A DNA stretch of 40,809 nt. Source: Paraburkholderia sp. Its GTDB lineage: Bacteria > Pseudomonadota > Gammaproteobacteria > Burkholderiales > Burkholderiaceae. Location: the NCBI RefSeq assembly GCF_026225065.1, contig NZ_JAMFSB010000106.1, positions 1 through 40,809 on the forward strand. The letters are read 5' to 3'. Shown piece by piece: positions 31,579 through 39,511 of this stretch. Positions within the stretch are counted from its first letter, which is position 1; each line of letters starts with the position of its first letter. The position numbers and the translations under genes were made by a program. Under the pieces are notes generated by a model. The model was not told the origin of the DNA and made no database searches. It saw nothing but the letters and a program-made list of their open reading frames with translations.

Positions 31579-34500
31579 ATGTCGTCAGTTTTCTACGATC
31601 GAGAACACGTTACGAAGTGGTTGGGAGCCAGAACGGTCGAGAAGGCGCGCGACTACGTCGATGCAGTTTCGAACCTGCACTGGGAAGACAACACGCTGAG
31701 TGGCGAAGTGCAGGGTACGCAACGGCGCCCGTACCTTGTGGAGGTGCAGTTTCATGACATCGGCGACGAGCTGTGGGTCGAGGGCGACTGTTCCTGTCCG
31801 GTCGGCTACCAGTGCAAGCACATGGCCGCGCTGCTGATCGCGGGGCTCGAAGGGGCGGTCGAGTCGCAGCCAGGCGTGCGGCCCGAGCTGGTCAGGTGGA
31901 TGGAGACATTTCGCGCCCGCGCCGAAAGCGAGACTCCGAGCCAGCGCACCCCAAGCGCGGGACCGATCCATGCGCTCGCCTACCAGCTCGGCTGGTCGCG
32001 TTATCAACAGCGTCACGAGATCCAGTTGTTCAAGGCGCGGCTCGATGCGCAAGGCGTGATTAGTTCGATCGACGAGCCGTGGAGCAATGTCGAAGCCGCC
32101 TTGATCAAGGCGCCAAAATTCGTTTCGGACGACGATCTGGTCATCTTGCGCAGTTTGTGGCTCGGCCATTCGCGTCAGAACCACGGGCATTTCATCTTGC
32201 GTGGTTCGAACGGCGGCGATGTCCTGCACAAGCTCGTGGCGACAGGGCGCCTGTTTCCCGCAGACCCGGCTGATGGCGCGCCGCGGCCACTTTCGAAGGG
32301 CTCGGCAAGAGCGGGCCGCATCGAATGGGAAGCGCAGGCGGACGACCGTCTGAGGCCAGTGCTGCGCACCGAGCCGGCGGCCGCGATGGTGCTCGCCACC
32401 GAGCCGGTCTGGTACGTCGACGCCGAGGCGGGCGAGGCGGGCATCGTCGAGCTGTCCCTGCCGTTCCCGCAACTGCCCGATTACCTGTCGATGCCGCCTA
32501 TCTCGCTCGCCGAAGCGCCGCTGGTGGCCGCGGTGTTGCGCGAAGTCGCCCCCGATCTGCCGCTGCCGCCCGCGCTCGATACGGCCAAAGTGCGCGTCAT
32601 CGACGTAGAACCGGTGCCGGTCCTTGCCCTCAACAGCTTGTCGATGGCTGCGCTCGGGCTCGGCAAACACTTCCAGCGCAATCAGATGCTGGACTTCGCA
32701 ACGGCCAGCTTCGACTACGACGGCGTCAGCATCAAAGCGGAGAGCAGCTCTACGCTGGTGCCAGTTCCCGGCGGCAGCGTGCTGCATATCCGGCGCCGCT
32801 ACGATGCTGAAAAGAAGCGTCTGCTCGAACTGCGCAAAGCGGGCCTGCAGGTGGTGCCGGCAAGCGGCGGACATGCGCGGCATACGCTGCCCGAGACTCT
32901 GCTGGCGTTACCCGACGCCGACGCCTGGCCCGCCTTCGTGGACGAAACCCTGCCGGCGCTCGCTAGCAAGGGCTGGCGCGTGACGATGGCGTCCAGCTTC
33001 CGCCATCACGTGATCGAGATCGACGCAATCGAAGGCACCGCGCGCCGCACCGGCGACGGCTGGTTCGATCTCGAGATGGGCATCACCCTGGGCGATCGCA
33101 CGGTGCGCCTGGAACCTCTGCTGGCCGGACTGTTCCGGCGCGACCGGCGCTGGCTCGGCGGGGCGCTCGAAACGATCGACGATGACGAAGCCATCGAACT
33201 GACTACCGACCGCGCCGAACGCTTGCGTTTGCGCGCGGGACGGCTCAAACCGGTGGTGCGGGTGCTGGTCGATCTGTTCGACGGGCTGGGAAGCTGGAAG
33301 GGTGACGAGAACCTCAGGATTCCTGAGCTTGATGCCGGACGCCTTGCTGCGCTGACCGATACGGGGCGCTGGCAGTTTCAGGGCGATGCGTCGATCCGCC
33401 AGTTGGCACAGCGTCTGCAGACCGGTGGCGGCGTGCACGAAGTGCCGGTGCCGCGCGGACTGCGGGCCGAGTTACGTCCGTATCAGCATCAGGGCTTGAG
33501 CTGGATGCAGTTCCTGCGCGAGCACAACCTGGCCGGCATACTGGCCGACGACATGGGCCTCGGCAAGACGGTGCAGACGCTCGCCCACGTGCTGGCGGAA
33601 AAGGAAGCAGGGCGGCTCGACCGTCCCGCGCTGATCGTCTTGCCGACCACGCTGGTCCATAACTGGCGAGAAGAGGCGCAGCGTTTTGCGCCGGATCTAA
33701 AGGTGCTGGTCCTGAACGGGCCGCAGCGCAAGGAGCGCTTCGAGCTGATTGGCCAGCACGACCTGATTCTCACGACCTACGCGCTGCTGTGGCGTGATCA
33801 CGCCGTACTGTCGGAGCACGAGTACCACCTGCTGATTCTCGACGAAGCCCAGTACGTGAAGAACGCCACCACCAAGTCGGCGACTGCCATTCGCGATCTG
33901 CGCGCACGGCACCGTCTGTGCCTTACCGGCACGCCGCTGGAAAACCATCTCGGCGAATTGTGGTCGCAGTTCGACTTTCTGTTGCCGGGTTTTCTCGGCA
34001 CCCAGAAGGACTTCACCAAGCGTTGGCGCAATCCGATCGAGCGCAATGGCGATGGCGTGCGGCGGGAGTTGCTGGCGCGGCGTATTCGTCCGTTCATGCT
34101 GCGCCGGCGCAAGGACGAAGTGGCGAAAGAACTGCCGGAAAAGACCACGATTGTGCGTACCGTGGATCTGGAAGGCGCGCAGCGTGACCTGTACGAAATC
34201 GTCCGGACTGCTATGCAGGCAAAAGTGCGCGCAGCGGTGAACTCGCAGGGACTGGCCCGAAGCCACATCATCGTGCTCGATGCGCTGCTGAAACTGCGTC
34301 AGGTGTGCTGCGATCCACGTCTCGTGAAACTCGAGAAGGCGGCGCGCGTCAAGGAGTCGGCCAAGCTCGAGCTATTGCTGGCGATGCTGCCTGAGTTGAT
34401 CGAAGAAGGCCGGCGCGTGCTGCTGTTTTCGCAGTTCACAGGCATGCTGGACCTGATTGCGGCGGCGCTCGATAAGGCCGCGATTCCTTACGTCACCTTG

Positions 34501-34887
34501 ACCGGCAGCACCACCGATCGCGCCACACCCGTGCAGCGTTTTCAGCGCGGCGAGGTGCCGCTCTTCCTGATCAGCCTGAAGGCAGGCGGTGTCGGCCTGA
34601 ACCTCACGGCGGCAGATACGGTGATTCACTACGATCCATGGTGGAACCCGGCGGCCGAAAATCAGGCCACGGATCGCGCGCATCGTCTCGGACAGGATAA
34701 GCCTGTGTTCGTCTACAAGCTGATTGCTGCGGGCAGTATCGAGGAAAAGATTGTGCGGCTGCAGGAGAAGAAAGCGGCACTGGCCGACAGCATTCTGTCC
34801 GAGGACGCGGCGGAGACGGTGAAGTTCTCCGATGACGATCTCGACGCGCTGTTCGCGCCGATGCCGGAGATTGCGCGAGCGGGGTGA
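31579..34887 (+). CDS. SWIM zinc-finger SNF2-family DEAD-box-like helicase
   Basis: 1102 aa from the ATG at 31579 (MSSVFYDREHVTKWL); the frame is open further upstream to a TTG with no support. An N-terminal SWIM zinc finger uses Cys71, Cys73, Cys79 and His81 (CSCPVGYQCKH). A central region of about 500 residues is the family-specific bacterial part. The SNF2 ATPase starts near residue 630: ILADDMGLGKTVQTLAHVL (Walker A), VLPTTLVHNWREEA, ILDEAQYVKN (DEAQ box) and LTGTPLENHLGELWSQFDFL. The helicase C domain near 940-1080 includes VLLFSQFTGMLDLIA, LKAGGVGLNLTAADTVIHYD and TDRAHRLGQ. It is a DNA translocase, thought to remodel protein-DNA complexes or act in repair. No defence genes flank it, so I see no sign of a DISARM- or RapA-type system. 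Confidence 0.93.
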   Translation: MSSVFYDREHVTKWLGARTVEKARDYVDAVSNLHWEDNTLSGEVQGTQRRPYLVEVQFHDIGDELWVEGDCSCPVGYQCKHMAALLIAGLEGAVESQPGVRPELVRWMETFRARAESETPSQRTPSAGPIHALAYQLGWSRYQQRHEIQLFKARLDAQGVISSIDEPWSNVEAALIKAPKFVSDDDLVILRSLWLGHSRQNHGHFILRGSNGGDVLHKLVATGRLFPADPADGAPRPLSKGSARAGRIEWEAQADDRLRPVLRTEPAAAMVLATEPVWYVDAEAGEAGIVELSLPFPQLPDYLSMPPISLAEAPLVAAVLREVAPDLPLPPALDTAKVRVIDVEPVPVLALNSLSMAALGLGKHFQRNQMLDFATASFDYDGVSIKAESSSTLVPVPGGSVLHIRRRYDAEKKRLLELRKAGLQVVPASGGHARHTLPETLLALPDADAWPAFVDETLPALASKGWRVTMASSFRHHVIEIDAIEGTARRTGDGWFDLEMGITLGDRTVRLEPLLAGLFRRDRRWLGGALETIDDDEAIELTTDRAERLRLRAGRLKPVVRVLVDLFDGLGSWKGDENLRIPELDAGRLAALTDTGRWQFQGDASIRQLAQRLQTGGGVHEVPVPRGLRAELRPYQHQGLSWMQFLREHNLAGILADDMGLGKTVQTLAHVLAEKEAGRLDRPALIVLPTTLVHNWREEAQRFAPDLKVLVLNGPQRKERFELIGQHDLILTTYALLWRDHAVLSEHEYHLLILDEAQYVKNATTKSATAIRDLRARHRLCLTGTPLENHLGELWSQFDFLLPGFLGTQKDFTKRWRNPIERNGDGVRRELLARRIRPFMLRRRKDEVAKELPEKTTIVRTVDLEGAQRDLYEIVRTAMQAKVRAAVNSQGLARSHIIVLDALLKLRQVCCDPRLVKLEKAARVKESAKLELLLAMLPELIEEGRRVLLFSQFTGMLDLIAAALDKAAIPYVTLTGSTTDRATPVQRFQRGEVPLFLISLKAGGVGLNLTAADTVIHYDPWWNPAAENQATDRAHRLGQDKPVFVYKLIAAGSIEEKIVRLQEKKAALADSILSEDAAETVKFSDDDLDALFAPMPEIARAG

Positions 34888-34959
34888 AGTAAGGGGTGAG
34901 ACGCGAGGGGCGCGACCATAGACCAACCCGGAGAGTTCGAGTCGCAATAGAATGCGAAC

Positions 34960-35469
34960 ATGACGACCTATATCGCTCTCTTGCGCGCCGTAAATGTGGG
35001 CGGCACCGGCAAACTTCCGATGGCCGAACTACGGGCCATGTGCGAATCCCTTGGCTTTACGAATGTGCGCACGTACATTGCGAGCGGCAACGTCGTCTTT
35101 GCCAGCAAGCTCTCTGAAAAGTCCGTCAAGGCGAAGCTGGAAGGTTGCCTCGAGGCCTACGCCGGCAAGCCCGTAGGCGTGCTGGTCCGAACCGGCGCGG
35201 AAGTGGCAGCGGCGCTTGACGCTAACCCTTTCAAGTCGGCCGAGCCGAACCGGACGGTGGCCATCTTTCTCGATGGAGCGCCGCCCACGGACACCTTGAG
35301 CAAGGTGAGCGGTCAGCAGACAGAAGAGATCGCGCTCGGAACCCGCGAGATCTACGTACACTACGCAGACGGGATCGCAAACTCAAAGCTGAAGATCCAG
35401 GCCGCGGGCAATGGAACCGCACGCAACATGAATACCGTGGCGAAGTTGGCTGAATGGGCGGCGGAATAG
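34960..35469 (+). CDS. DUF1697 family protein
   Basis: 169 aa from the ATG at 34960. The family opening YIALLRAVNVGGTGKLPMAE is at residues 4-23, followed by LRAMCESLGFTNVRTYIASG and NVVFASKLS. The C-terminal part contains NPFKSAEPNRTVAIFLDGAP and a mid-region EIYVHYADGI. The family is found across bacteria and fungi, is soluble and has no known function. The gene follows the helicase by 72 bases on the same strand and could be co-transcribed, but no functional link is evident. Confidence 0.9.
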   Translation: MTTYIALLRAVNVGGTGKLPMAELRAMCESLGFTNVRTYIASGNVVFASKLSEKSVKAKLEGCLEAYAGKPVGVLVRTGAEVAAALDANPFKSAEPNRTVAIFLDGAPPTDTLSKVSGQQTEEIALGTREIYVHYADGIANSKLKIQAAGNGTARNMNTVAKLAEWAAE

Positions 35470-35548
35470 TCGGACGGCCCGGCGATGCATTCCCGCTACC
35501 TGACGAACAAACAACGATACGCATCAGCGGAGACACGGGGAATCCAAA

Positions 35549-36103
35549 ATGAATAAAGGACGGCGCTGCCTGTTCGCCTTCGTTGTGTCGATGCTGACCT
35601 GGGCGGCTGGATGCACGACGGGGAGCCCGCAAGACGACAACCAACCAGTATTACCCTCGGCAGATAAAGTCACCAGTCACTGCCTCGCGCGCACAGCGTC
35701 CGGCAGCGAGCCTCGCCCAGCGATCGACCAGTTGAACTCGGTGCAATGGCACAGCTATGTTGCCTGCGCGCTGGCGAGCAATCTCATCGTCGCTACCGCG
35801 AGCGTTCCAGAGAACCCGGAGGGGATCGTATCCATCCGCCTTGATCCGCTTGGCGCCGTGAGCTCGGTGACGTTGCTGCATTCGAGCGGAAATCCTGCGT
35901 GGGACGCTGCCATACAGCGCGCAATCGTAGCGGCGTCGCCGTTGCCGCCGGTCCGCGCGCCACACGGTTTTTCGCGCGTCGAGATTCACTTCCGGCCTCA
36001 GCGTCAGGCGCTCGGAATAGGCGGCAGCACGGGGCTCACAGGGGAGAGTCACTGGTCGGTCCACCATTGCAACTCGGTGGGCGGCGCAACCGCCTGCGAC
36101 TAG
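35549..36103 (+). CDS. Lipoprotein with a TonB-C-terminal-like domain
   Basis: 184 aa. The N-terminus FAFVVSMLTWAAGC has a lipobox with Cys22 as the predicted lipidated residue. Residues about 95-155 match the TonB C-terminal fold by eye: GIVSIRLDPLGAVSSVTLLH, SSGNPAWDAAIQRAIVAASP and FSRVEIHFRP. There is no TonB membrane anchor or Pro-rich spacer, so it is not an energy transducer; it resembles periplasmic TonB-like or cell-envelope integrity proteins. A GGGGA sequence lies 7 bases before the ATG. The short tail has two cysteines (Cys176 region and Cys183) that may form a disulphide. Confidence 0.8.
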   Translation: MNKGRRCLFAFVVSMLTWAAGCTTGSPQDDNQPVLPSADKVTSHCLARTASGSEPRPAIDQLNSVQWHSYVACALASNLIVATASVPENPEGIVSIRLDPLGAVSSVTLLHSSGNPAWDAAIQRAIVAASPLPPVRAPHGFSRVEIHFRPQRQALGIGGSTGLTGESHWSVHHCNSVGGATACD

Positions 36104-36521
36104 ACGCGGTGTCGGGCGGACATAAGATCCGGCTACGCGGCGATAAGAACCGCGAATCGCTCAATCCGCTACGGCATCTGCATCAATAATTGAAGCAAAA
36201 TCCGCCTGACGAATCGCCGGCCACACAATTTCTGTAACACGATAATCTGGCCGGGACTGCGCAAAATACTGACTACCTGCCTGTCCTCAATGGATTGCCG
36301 CGCCCAGGCTGCGTTTTTACGCGCGCTGCCGAACACACACGGAAACCGATCTAACAATCTTTAAACGATTTAAATTGAGACAGTTCTTATACTGTCTCGC
36401 AGATTGTCATTATTTGACTCGGACGCATGGCGGGGAGTACAGCGTCACGAGAAAACATGCGGGATGCATCACGCTGGGAAAAATAGCGTGACGGGTGCTG
36501 CGCCGCTAATCGAGGGATTGG
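36104..36521. other. Intergenic region with dyads, no gene seen
   Basis: No open frame is convincing. The right half is AT-rich. It contains a perfect dyad at 36377-36398 and a second pair TCACGCT...AGCGTGA near 36468-36491, just ahead of the next gene. Confidence 0.45.
36377..36398. repeat. Perfect 8-bp inverted repeat
   Basis: GAGACAGT (36377-36384) and ACTGTCTC (36391-36398) flank TCTTAT. A TATACT word (36388-36393) sits across the loop and right arm, so it could be an operator over a -10 box, but no -35 box lies at the right distance. Confidence 0.5.
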
Positions 36522-36944
36522 ATGTTTTTTAGACCAGGCACGACGCGCATTCCGTTCAGGACGAACGAGCAGAAGCGCAAGGTCAGCCGGCGCCTGCAGC
36601 GCATCGAACTCGATCCGGCGAATGATCGTCACGCCCGCGCGGCGGTTGTGACCTATGCCGATTCGTGTGCGCTCGAGATGCCGTGGCTGGCGGAGTTGCT
36701 GCGTGAGACAGCGGCGCGTGGCTCGGGCGATGATCTGAGTGTCTGCGCCGCGACAGTGCGGCGTGTATTCGGTGTGGCACAAGATTGGGCGGCGGCTCAA
36801 CCCGACTATGCACACGGAGCGTGGGAGCATGTACGCATTCACCTCGACGCGGCCTTGAACAGTCGATTGGAGCCGCAGAACGACGATGAGAATGACGAAG
36901 GCGAGAGCGATGCAAAGAGCTTTGCGCCCACTAGAACAGGTTAG
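36522..36944 (+). CDS. Unknown 140-aa protein
   Basis: 140 aa, not recognised. GAGGGA lies about 5 bases before the ATG at 36522. It begins MFFRPGTTRIPFRTNEQKRK. The middle has two Cys residues (ADSCALEMPWLAELLRET, and DDLSVCAATVRRVFGVAQDW), Trp-rich helical stretches, and the last 25 residues are acidic (Asp/Glu/Asn-rich). No signal peptide or membrane segment. Base composition matches its neighbours and third-position GC is high, so it is probably real. It stands alone between two long AT-rich gaps, which may mark it as a recent arrival or a strongly regulated gene. Confidence 0.65.
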   Translation: MFFRPGTTRIPFRTNEQKRKVSRRLQRIELDPANDRHARAAVVTYADSCALEMPWLAELLRETAARGSGDDLSVCAATVRRVFGVAQDWAAAQPDYAHGAWEHVRIHLDAALNSRLEPQNDDENDEGESDAKSFAPTRTG

Positions 36945-37376
36945 GCGGGGCCATAGAATTAGCGTGAGCGAGACCTGCTGTAACCCGGTTATGACCCAAA
37001 GAGGTTGCTGTAGGGAAGTTGAGTGACAGGCTCAAGAGCTTGAGCCGATGCCGGATGGCAGGTGGACGACATTCGGAAGGGGGTGGCGGTTTTCGATTAT
37101 GATAAAAAAGCCCAATCACACTTTGTGAGCGGGTGAAGCGTGCGCCATTTTTGAGATATTCCCGATACCTGTTTTAAACGCGGGTTTGTAGCGCACGATT
37201 AATAATCGATAAATAGAGTTGTCGGTGGAGAAAATCGTCGTCTCGTGTTGGCCGCGCCGCGTACGTGTCTGACGCAAGAGACAACGCCGCGGCGCAGCCC
37301 CGAACAGAGGCACGTGCCGTCTCGACCGATGGCCGGCCATCCAGATACGAATAACGGAATTGCGTTGCGGGGTGTT
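36945..37376. other. Long control region before the response-regulator operon
   Basis: 432 bases without a convincing gene, clearly more AT-rich than the flanks. It holds a perfect 8-2-8 palindrome at 37029-37046, a short hairpin TCACA-CTT-TGTGA near 37107-37119 next to an A-run, and CGATTAATAATCG near 37195-37207. It must hold the promoter of the downstream signalling operon, which I cannot fix. Confidence 0.45.
37029..37046. repeat. Perfect 8-2-8 palindrome upstream of the response-regulator operon
   Basis: GGCTCAAG-AG-CTTGAGCC, an 18-bp near-perfect palindrome 330 bases before the response-regulator start. Candidate operator site. Confidence 0.45.
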
Positions 37377-38075
37377 ATGAGAATTGCAGTCCTGGATGAC
37401 GATCCGGCTCAGGCCGATCTGGTATGTCAAACGCTCTCGGCCGCTGGCCACATCTGCCACGCCTACGCTGAGGGCCGCGCGTTGGTCCGCCAGCTACGGC
37501 GCCAGACTTTCGATCTGCTGGTGCTGGACTGGAACGTACCCGATATGTCCGGTGAAGAAGTGTTGCGCTGGGTGCGCGAGAGCCTCTCCGAGCGTTTGCC
37601 GGTGCTGTTCATGACGAGCCGCAGCCGCGAGACCGATATCACATCGATCCTCAACACGGGCGCGGACGACTATGTCGTGAAGCCGGTGTCGTCGGGCGTC
37701 CTGCTGGCGCGCGTCGGCTCGTTGCTGCGGCGCGCCTACAAGCTCAACACTACGGCGCTCAAGGAAACCTTTGGCGACTACGAGTTCGATCTCAGTTCCA
37801 AGCACGTCCTGGTGCGTGGTACCGCGGTGGCGGTCACGCAAAAGGAATTCGACCTTGCGTTGCTGTTGTTCCAGCACTTGAGCCGGCCACTGTCGCGTGC
37901 GCACATTCTCGATGTGATCTGGAAGCAGGCCACGGAAATTCCGTCGCGCACGATGGACACCCACGTCTCGATGTTGCGCAGCAAGCTCGGGCTTAGACCG
38001 GAAAACGGCTATCGCCTGACGCCAATCTACGGTTATGGATACCGGCTTGAGCTCATCGAAAAGGGGGGGGCGTGA
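37377..38075 (+). CDS. OmpR/PhoB-family response regulator
   Basis: 232 aa from the ATG at 37377 (MRIAVLDDDPAQADLV); the open frame upstream is not conserved. The receiver domain has acidic residues Asp7-Asp9, the phosphoacceptor Asp51 (LLVLDWNVPDMSGEE), Thr80 and Lys102 (DDYVVKPVSSG). The winged-helix DNA-binding domain begins near residue 125: GDYEFDLSSKHVLVRGTAV, TQKEFDLALLLFQHL, RTMDTHVSMLRSKLGL and a final YGYGYRLEL. It is the first gene of a signalling operon. The likely kinase is the CHASE2 sensor encoded two genes downstream. Its last codons form an eight-G tract at the junction with the next gene. Confidence 0.93.
   Translation: MRIAVLDDDPAQADLVCQTLSAAGHICHAYAEGRALVRQLRRQTFDLLVLDWNVPDMSGEEVLRWVRESLSERLPVLFMTSRSRETDITSILNTGADDYVVKPVSSGVLLARVGSLLRRAYKLNTTALKETFGDYEFDLSSKHVLVRGTAVAVTQKEFDLALLLFQHLSRPLSRAHILDVIWKQATEIPSRTMDTHVSMLRSKLGLRPENGYRLTPIYGYGYRLELIEKGGA
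38063..38070 (+). repeat. Eight-G homopolymer at the regulator/FecR gene junction
   Basis: The tract spans the last codons of the response-regulator gene (Lys-Gly-Gly-Ala-stop) and also serves as a purine-rich Shine-Dalgarno for the GTG start at 38072. One extra G would join the regulator frame to the FecR frame. Confidence 0.8.
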
Positions 38076-39490
38076 CGGTTTCTGTATTTACGCCGCCGGT
38101 TGGTCTGGCGGCGAGCGGTGCGCGCCGGGCACTGGCGATCCTGGTGCCTTGCTTCGTCTCAGCGCTCGGGCTTGCCCCGGCACTGGCCGCGGCGCACATC
38201 GGCAAAAGCGCGCCACTTTTGACCGTGCCTTACACGACTAAAGCCGGCGACACCCTGTATGAGATCGCGGCGCGCTACCTGCGCGATCCGCGCGATTGGG
38301 CAGTATTGAGCCGCCTGAACAGGGTGCCGGCGCCGCGCCATCTGCAGGCCGGTATCCAGTTGCAGATTCCAGCTGCATTGCTGCGCCAGGAGCAGGAAGC
38401 CGCACGTGTGGTAGCCGTCAGCGGGCCTGTCGAGCGCGCGTTCGGCGCGGGTCCCTACACGCCGCTTGCGGCCGGCATGACTCTCGGCGAAGGCGATCGC
38501 GTGCGTAGCGGTCACGATGGCTTCGCGTCGCTTGAACTGCCAGATGGCTCGCACGTGACCCTATCGCAGGATGCCGTGCTCGAGGTCGGCAAGCTGCGTC
38601 TGACCAGCCTGACGGGCGCCTCAGACCGGGTGCTGTCGCTACAGCACGGCGAGGTGGAAAGCGAAGTCACGCACGCGACGAAGAAGGACGATCGCTTCCA
38701 GATCCGTTCGCCGTCGGTGGTGGCCGGCGTGCGCGGCACGCATTTTCGGGTGAGCTACGACACCGCCCAGCAGCAAACGGCGGTGGAGGTGCTGGACGGC
38801 GCGGTCGGCGTGGATCCGGCCAGTGCGTCGGCGCCCGCGCCCGGTGTCCCGCTGCAGGCATCCGAGCAGCTCGTGTCGGCGCGCTTCGGCAATGTATCTA
38901 ATGCGAGCGGCTCGATCGGTACGCCGGTCGAGTTGTTGAGCGCCCCCTCGTTGACCGATCCCAGCAAGGTCCAGGATGGTAAAACCGTCGCGTTCGATAT
39001 CGTGCCGGACAACCTGGCGTCCGGCTATCGCGTGCAGATCGCCCGCGATGCGGACCTGCTCGACCTGATCCGCGATCTACCGGTGAAGGAACCGCATGCC
39101 GATTTCGGCGATCTGCCCGATGGCACTTACTTCGTGCGCATCTCCGCCGTCGATCGCAATGGTCTCGAAGGCCTGCCTCAGATCTATGCCTTCGAGCGAC
39201 GCCAGTTGGGTCTGAGCGCGTCGGCAACGCCGCGCGCCGGCACCCGCAACTATGCGTTCCGCTGGTTCGCGAGCCGGCCGGGCGTGGAAACGCGTTTCCG
39301 CTTCGTCCTTGGCGCCTCGCCCGACCTGCGCAATCCGCTTGTCGACCGGACCGATCTGCCGGCCGGCGAACTCGTGGTGACGGATCTGCCACGCGGCGTT
39401 TATTATTGGACCGTGATTGCCGAGCAGTTCGAAAACGGCCGGTTCTACGAGAAGGGTAGCTCGGTCCGGTCGTTCACGCTTGCCCGCTAG
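38072..39490 (+). CDS. Exported LysM- and FecR-domain protein
   Basis: 472 aa starting with GTG at 38072, which overlaps the regulator stop by GTGA. A signal peptide covers about residues 19-41 (RRALAILVPCFVSALGLAPA ending LAAAH). A LysM domain at about 53-100 (YTTKAGDTLYEIAARYL, HLQAGIQLQIP) should bind peptidoglycan. A FecR domain follows at about 125-245 (LGEGDRVRSGHDGFASLELP, SVVAGVRGTHFRVSYD). The C-terminal 190 residues contain two Ig-like or FN3-like repeats, each with a GxYxWxV-type strand (PDGTYFVRISAVDRNGLEG; LPRGVYYWTVIAEQ). It is a periplasmic, wall-bound protein that probably feeds the adjacent CHASE2 sensor. Confidence 0.9.
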   Translation: MTVSVFTPPVGLAASGARRALAILVPCFVSALGLAPALAAAHIGKSAPLLTVPYTTKAGDTLYEIAARYLRDPRDWAVLSRLNRVPAPRHLQAGIQLQIPAALLRQEQEAARVVAVSGPVERAFGAGPYTPLAAGMTLGEGDRVRSGHDGFASLELPDGSHVTLSQDAVLEVGKLRLTSLTGASDRVLSLQHGEVESEVTHATKKDDRFQIRSPSVVAGVRGTHFRVSYDTAQQQTAVEVLDGAVGVDPASASAPAPGVPLQASEQLVSARFGNVSNASGSIGTPVELLSAPSLTDPSKVQDGKTVAFDIVPDNLASGYRVQIARDADLLDLIRDLPVKEPHADFGDLPDGTYFVRISAVDRNGLEGLPQIYAFERRQLGLSASATPRAGTRNYAFRWFASRPGVETRFRFVLGASPDLRNPLVDRTDLPAGELVVTDLPRGVYYWTVIAEQFENGRFYEKGSSVRSFTLAR

Positions 39491-39511
39491 GACTCTTCTA
39501 ACTCTCCGCGC

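Noticed and set aside
31585..32883. 432-codon minus-strand open frame
   Set aside because: Antisense shadow of the SWIM-SNF2 gene, with no recognisable motif or ribosome binding site.
37095..37125. Intrinsic terminator TCACA/TGTGA beside an A-run
   Set aside because: The stem is only 5 bp and is separated from the A/U-run by mismatches, and no minus-strand gene ends there.
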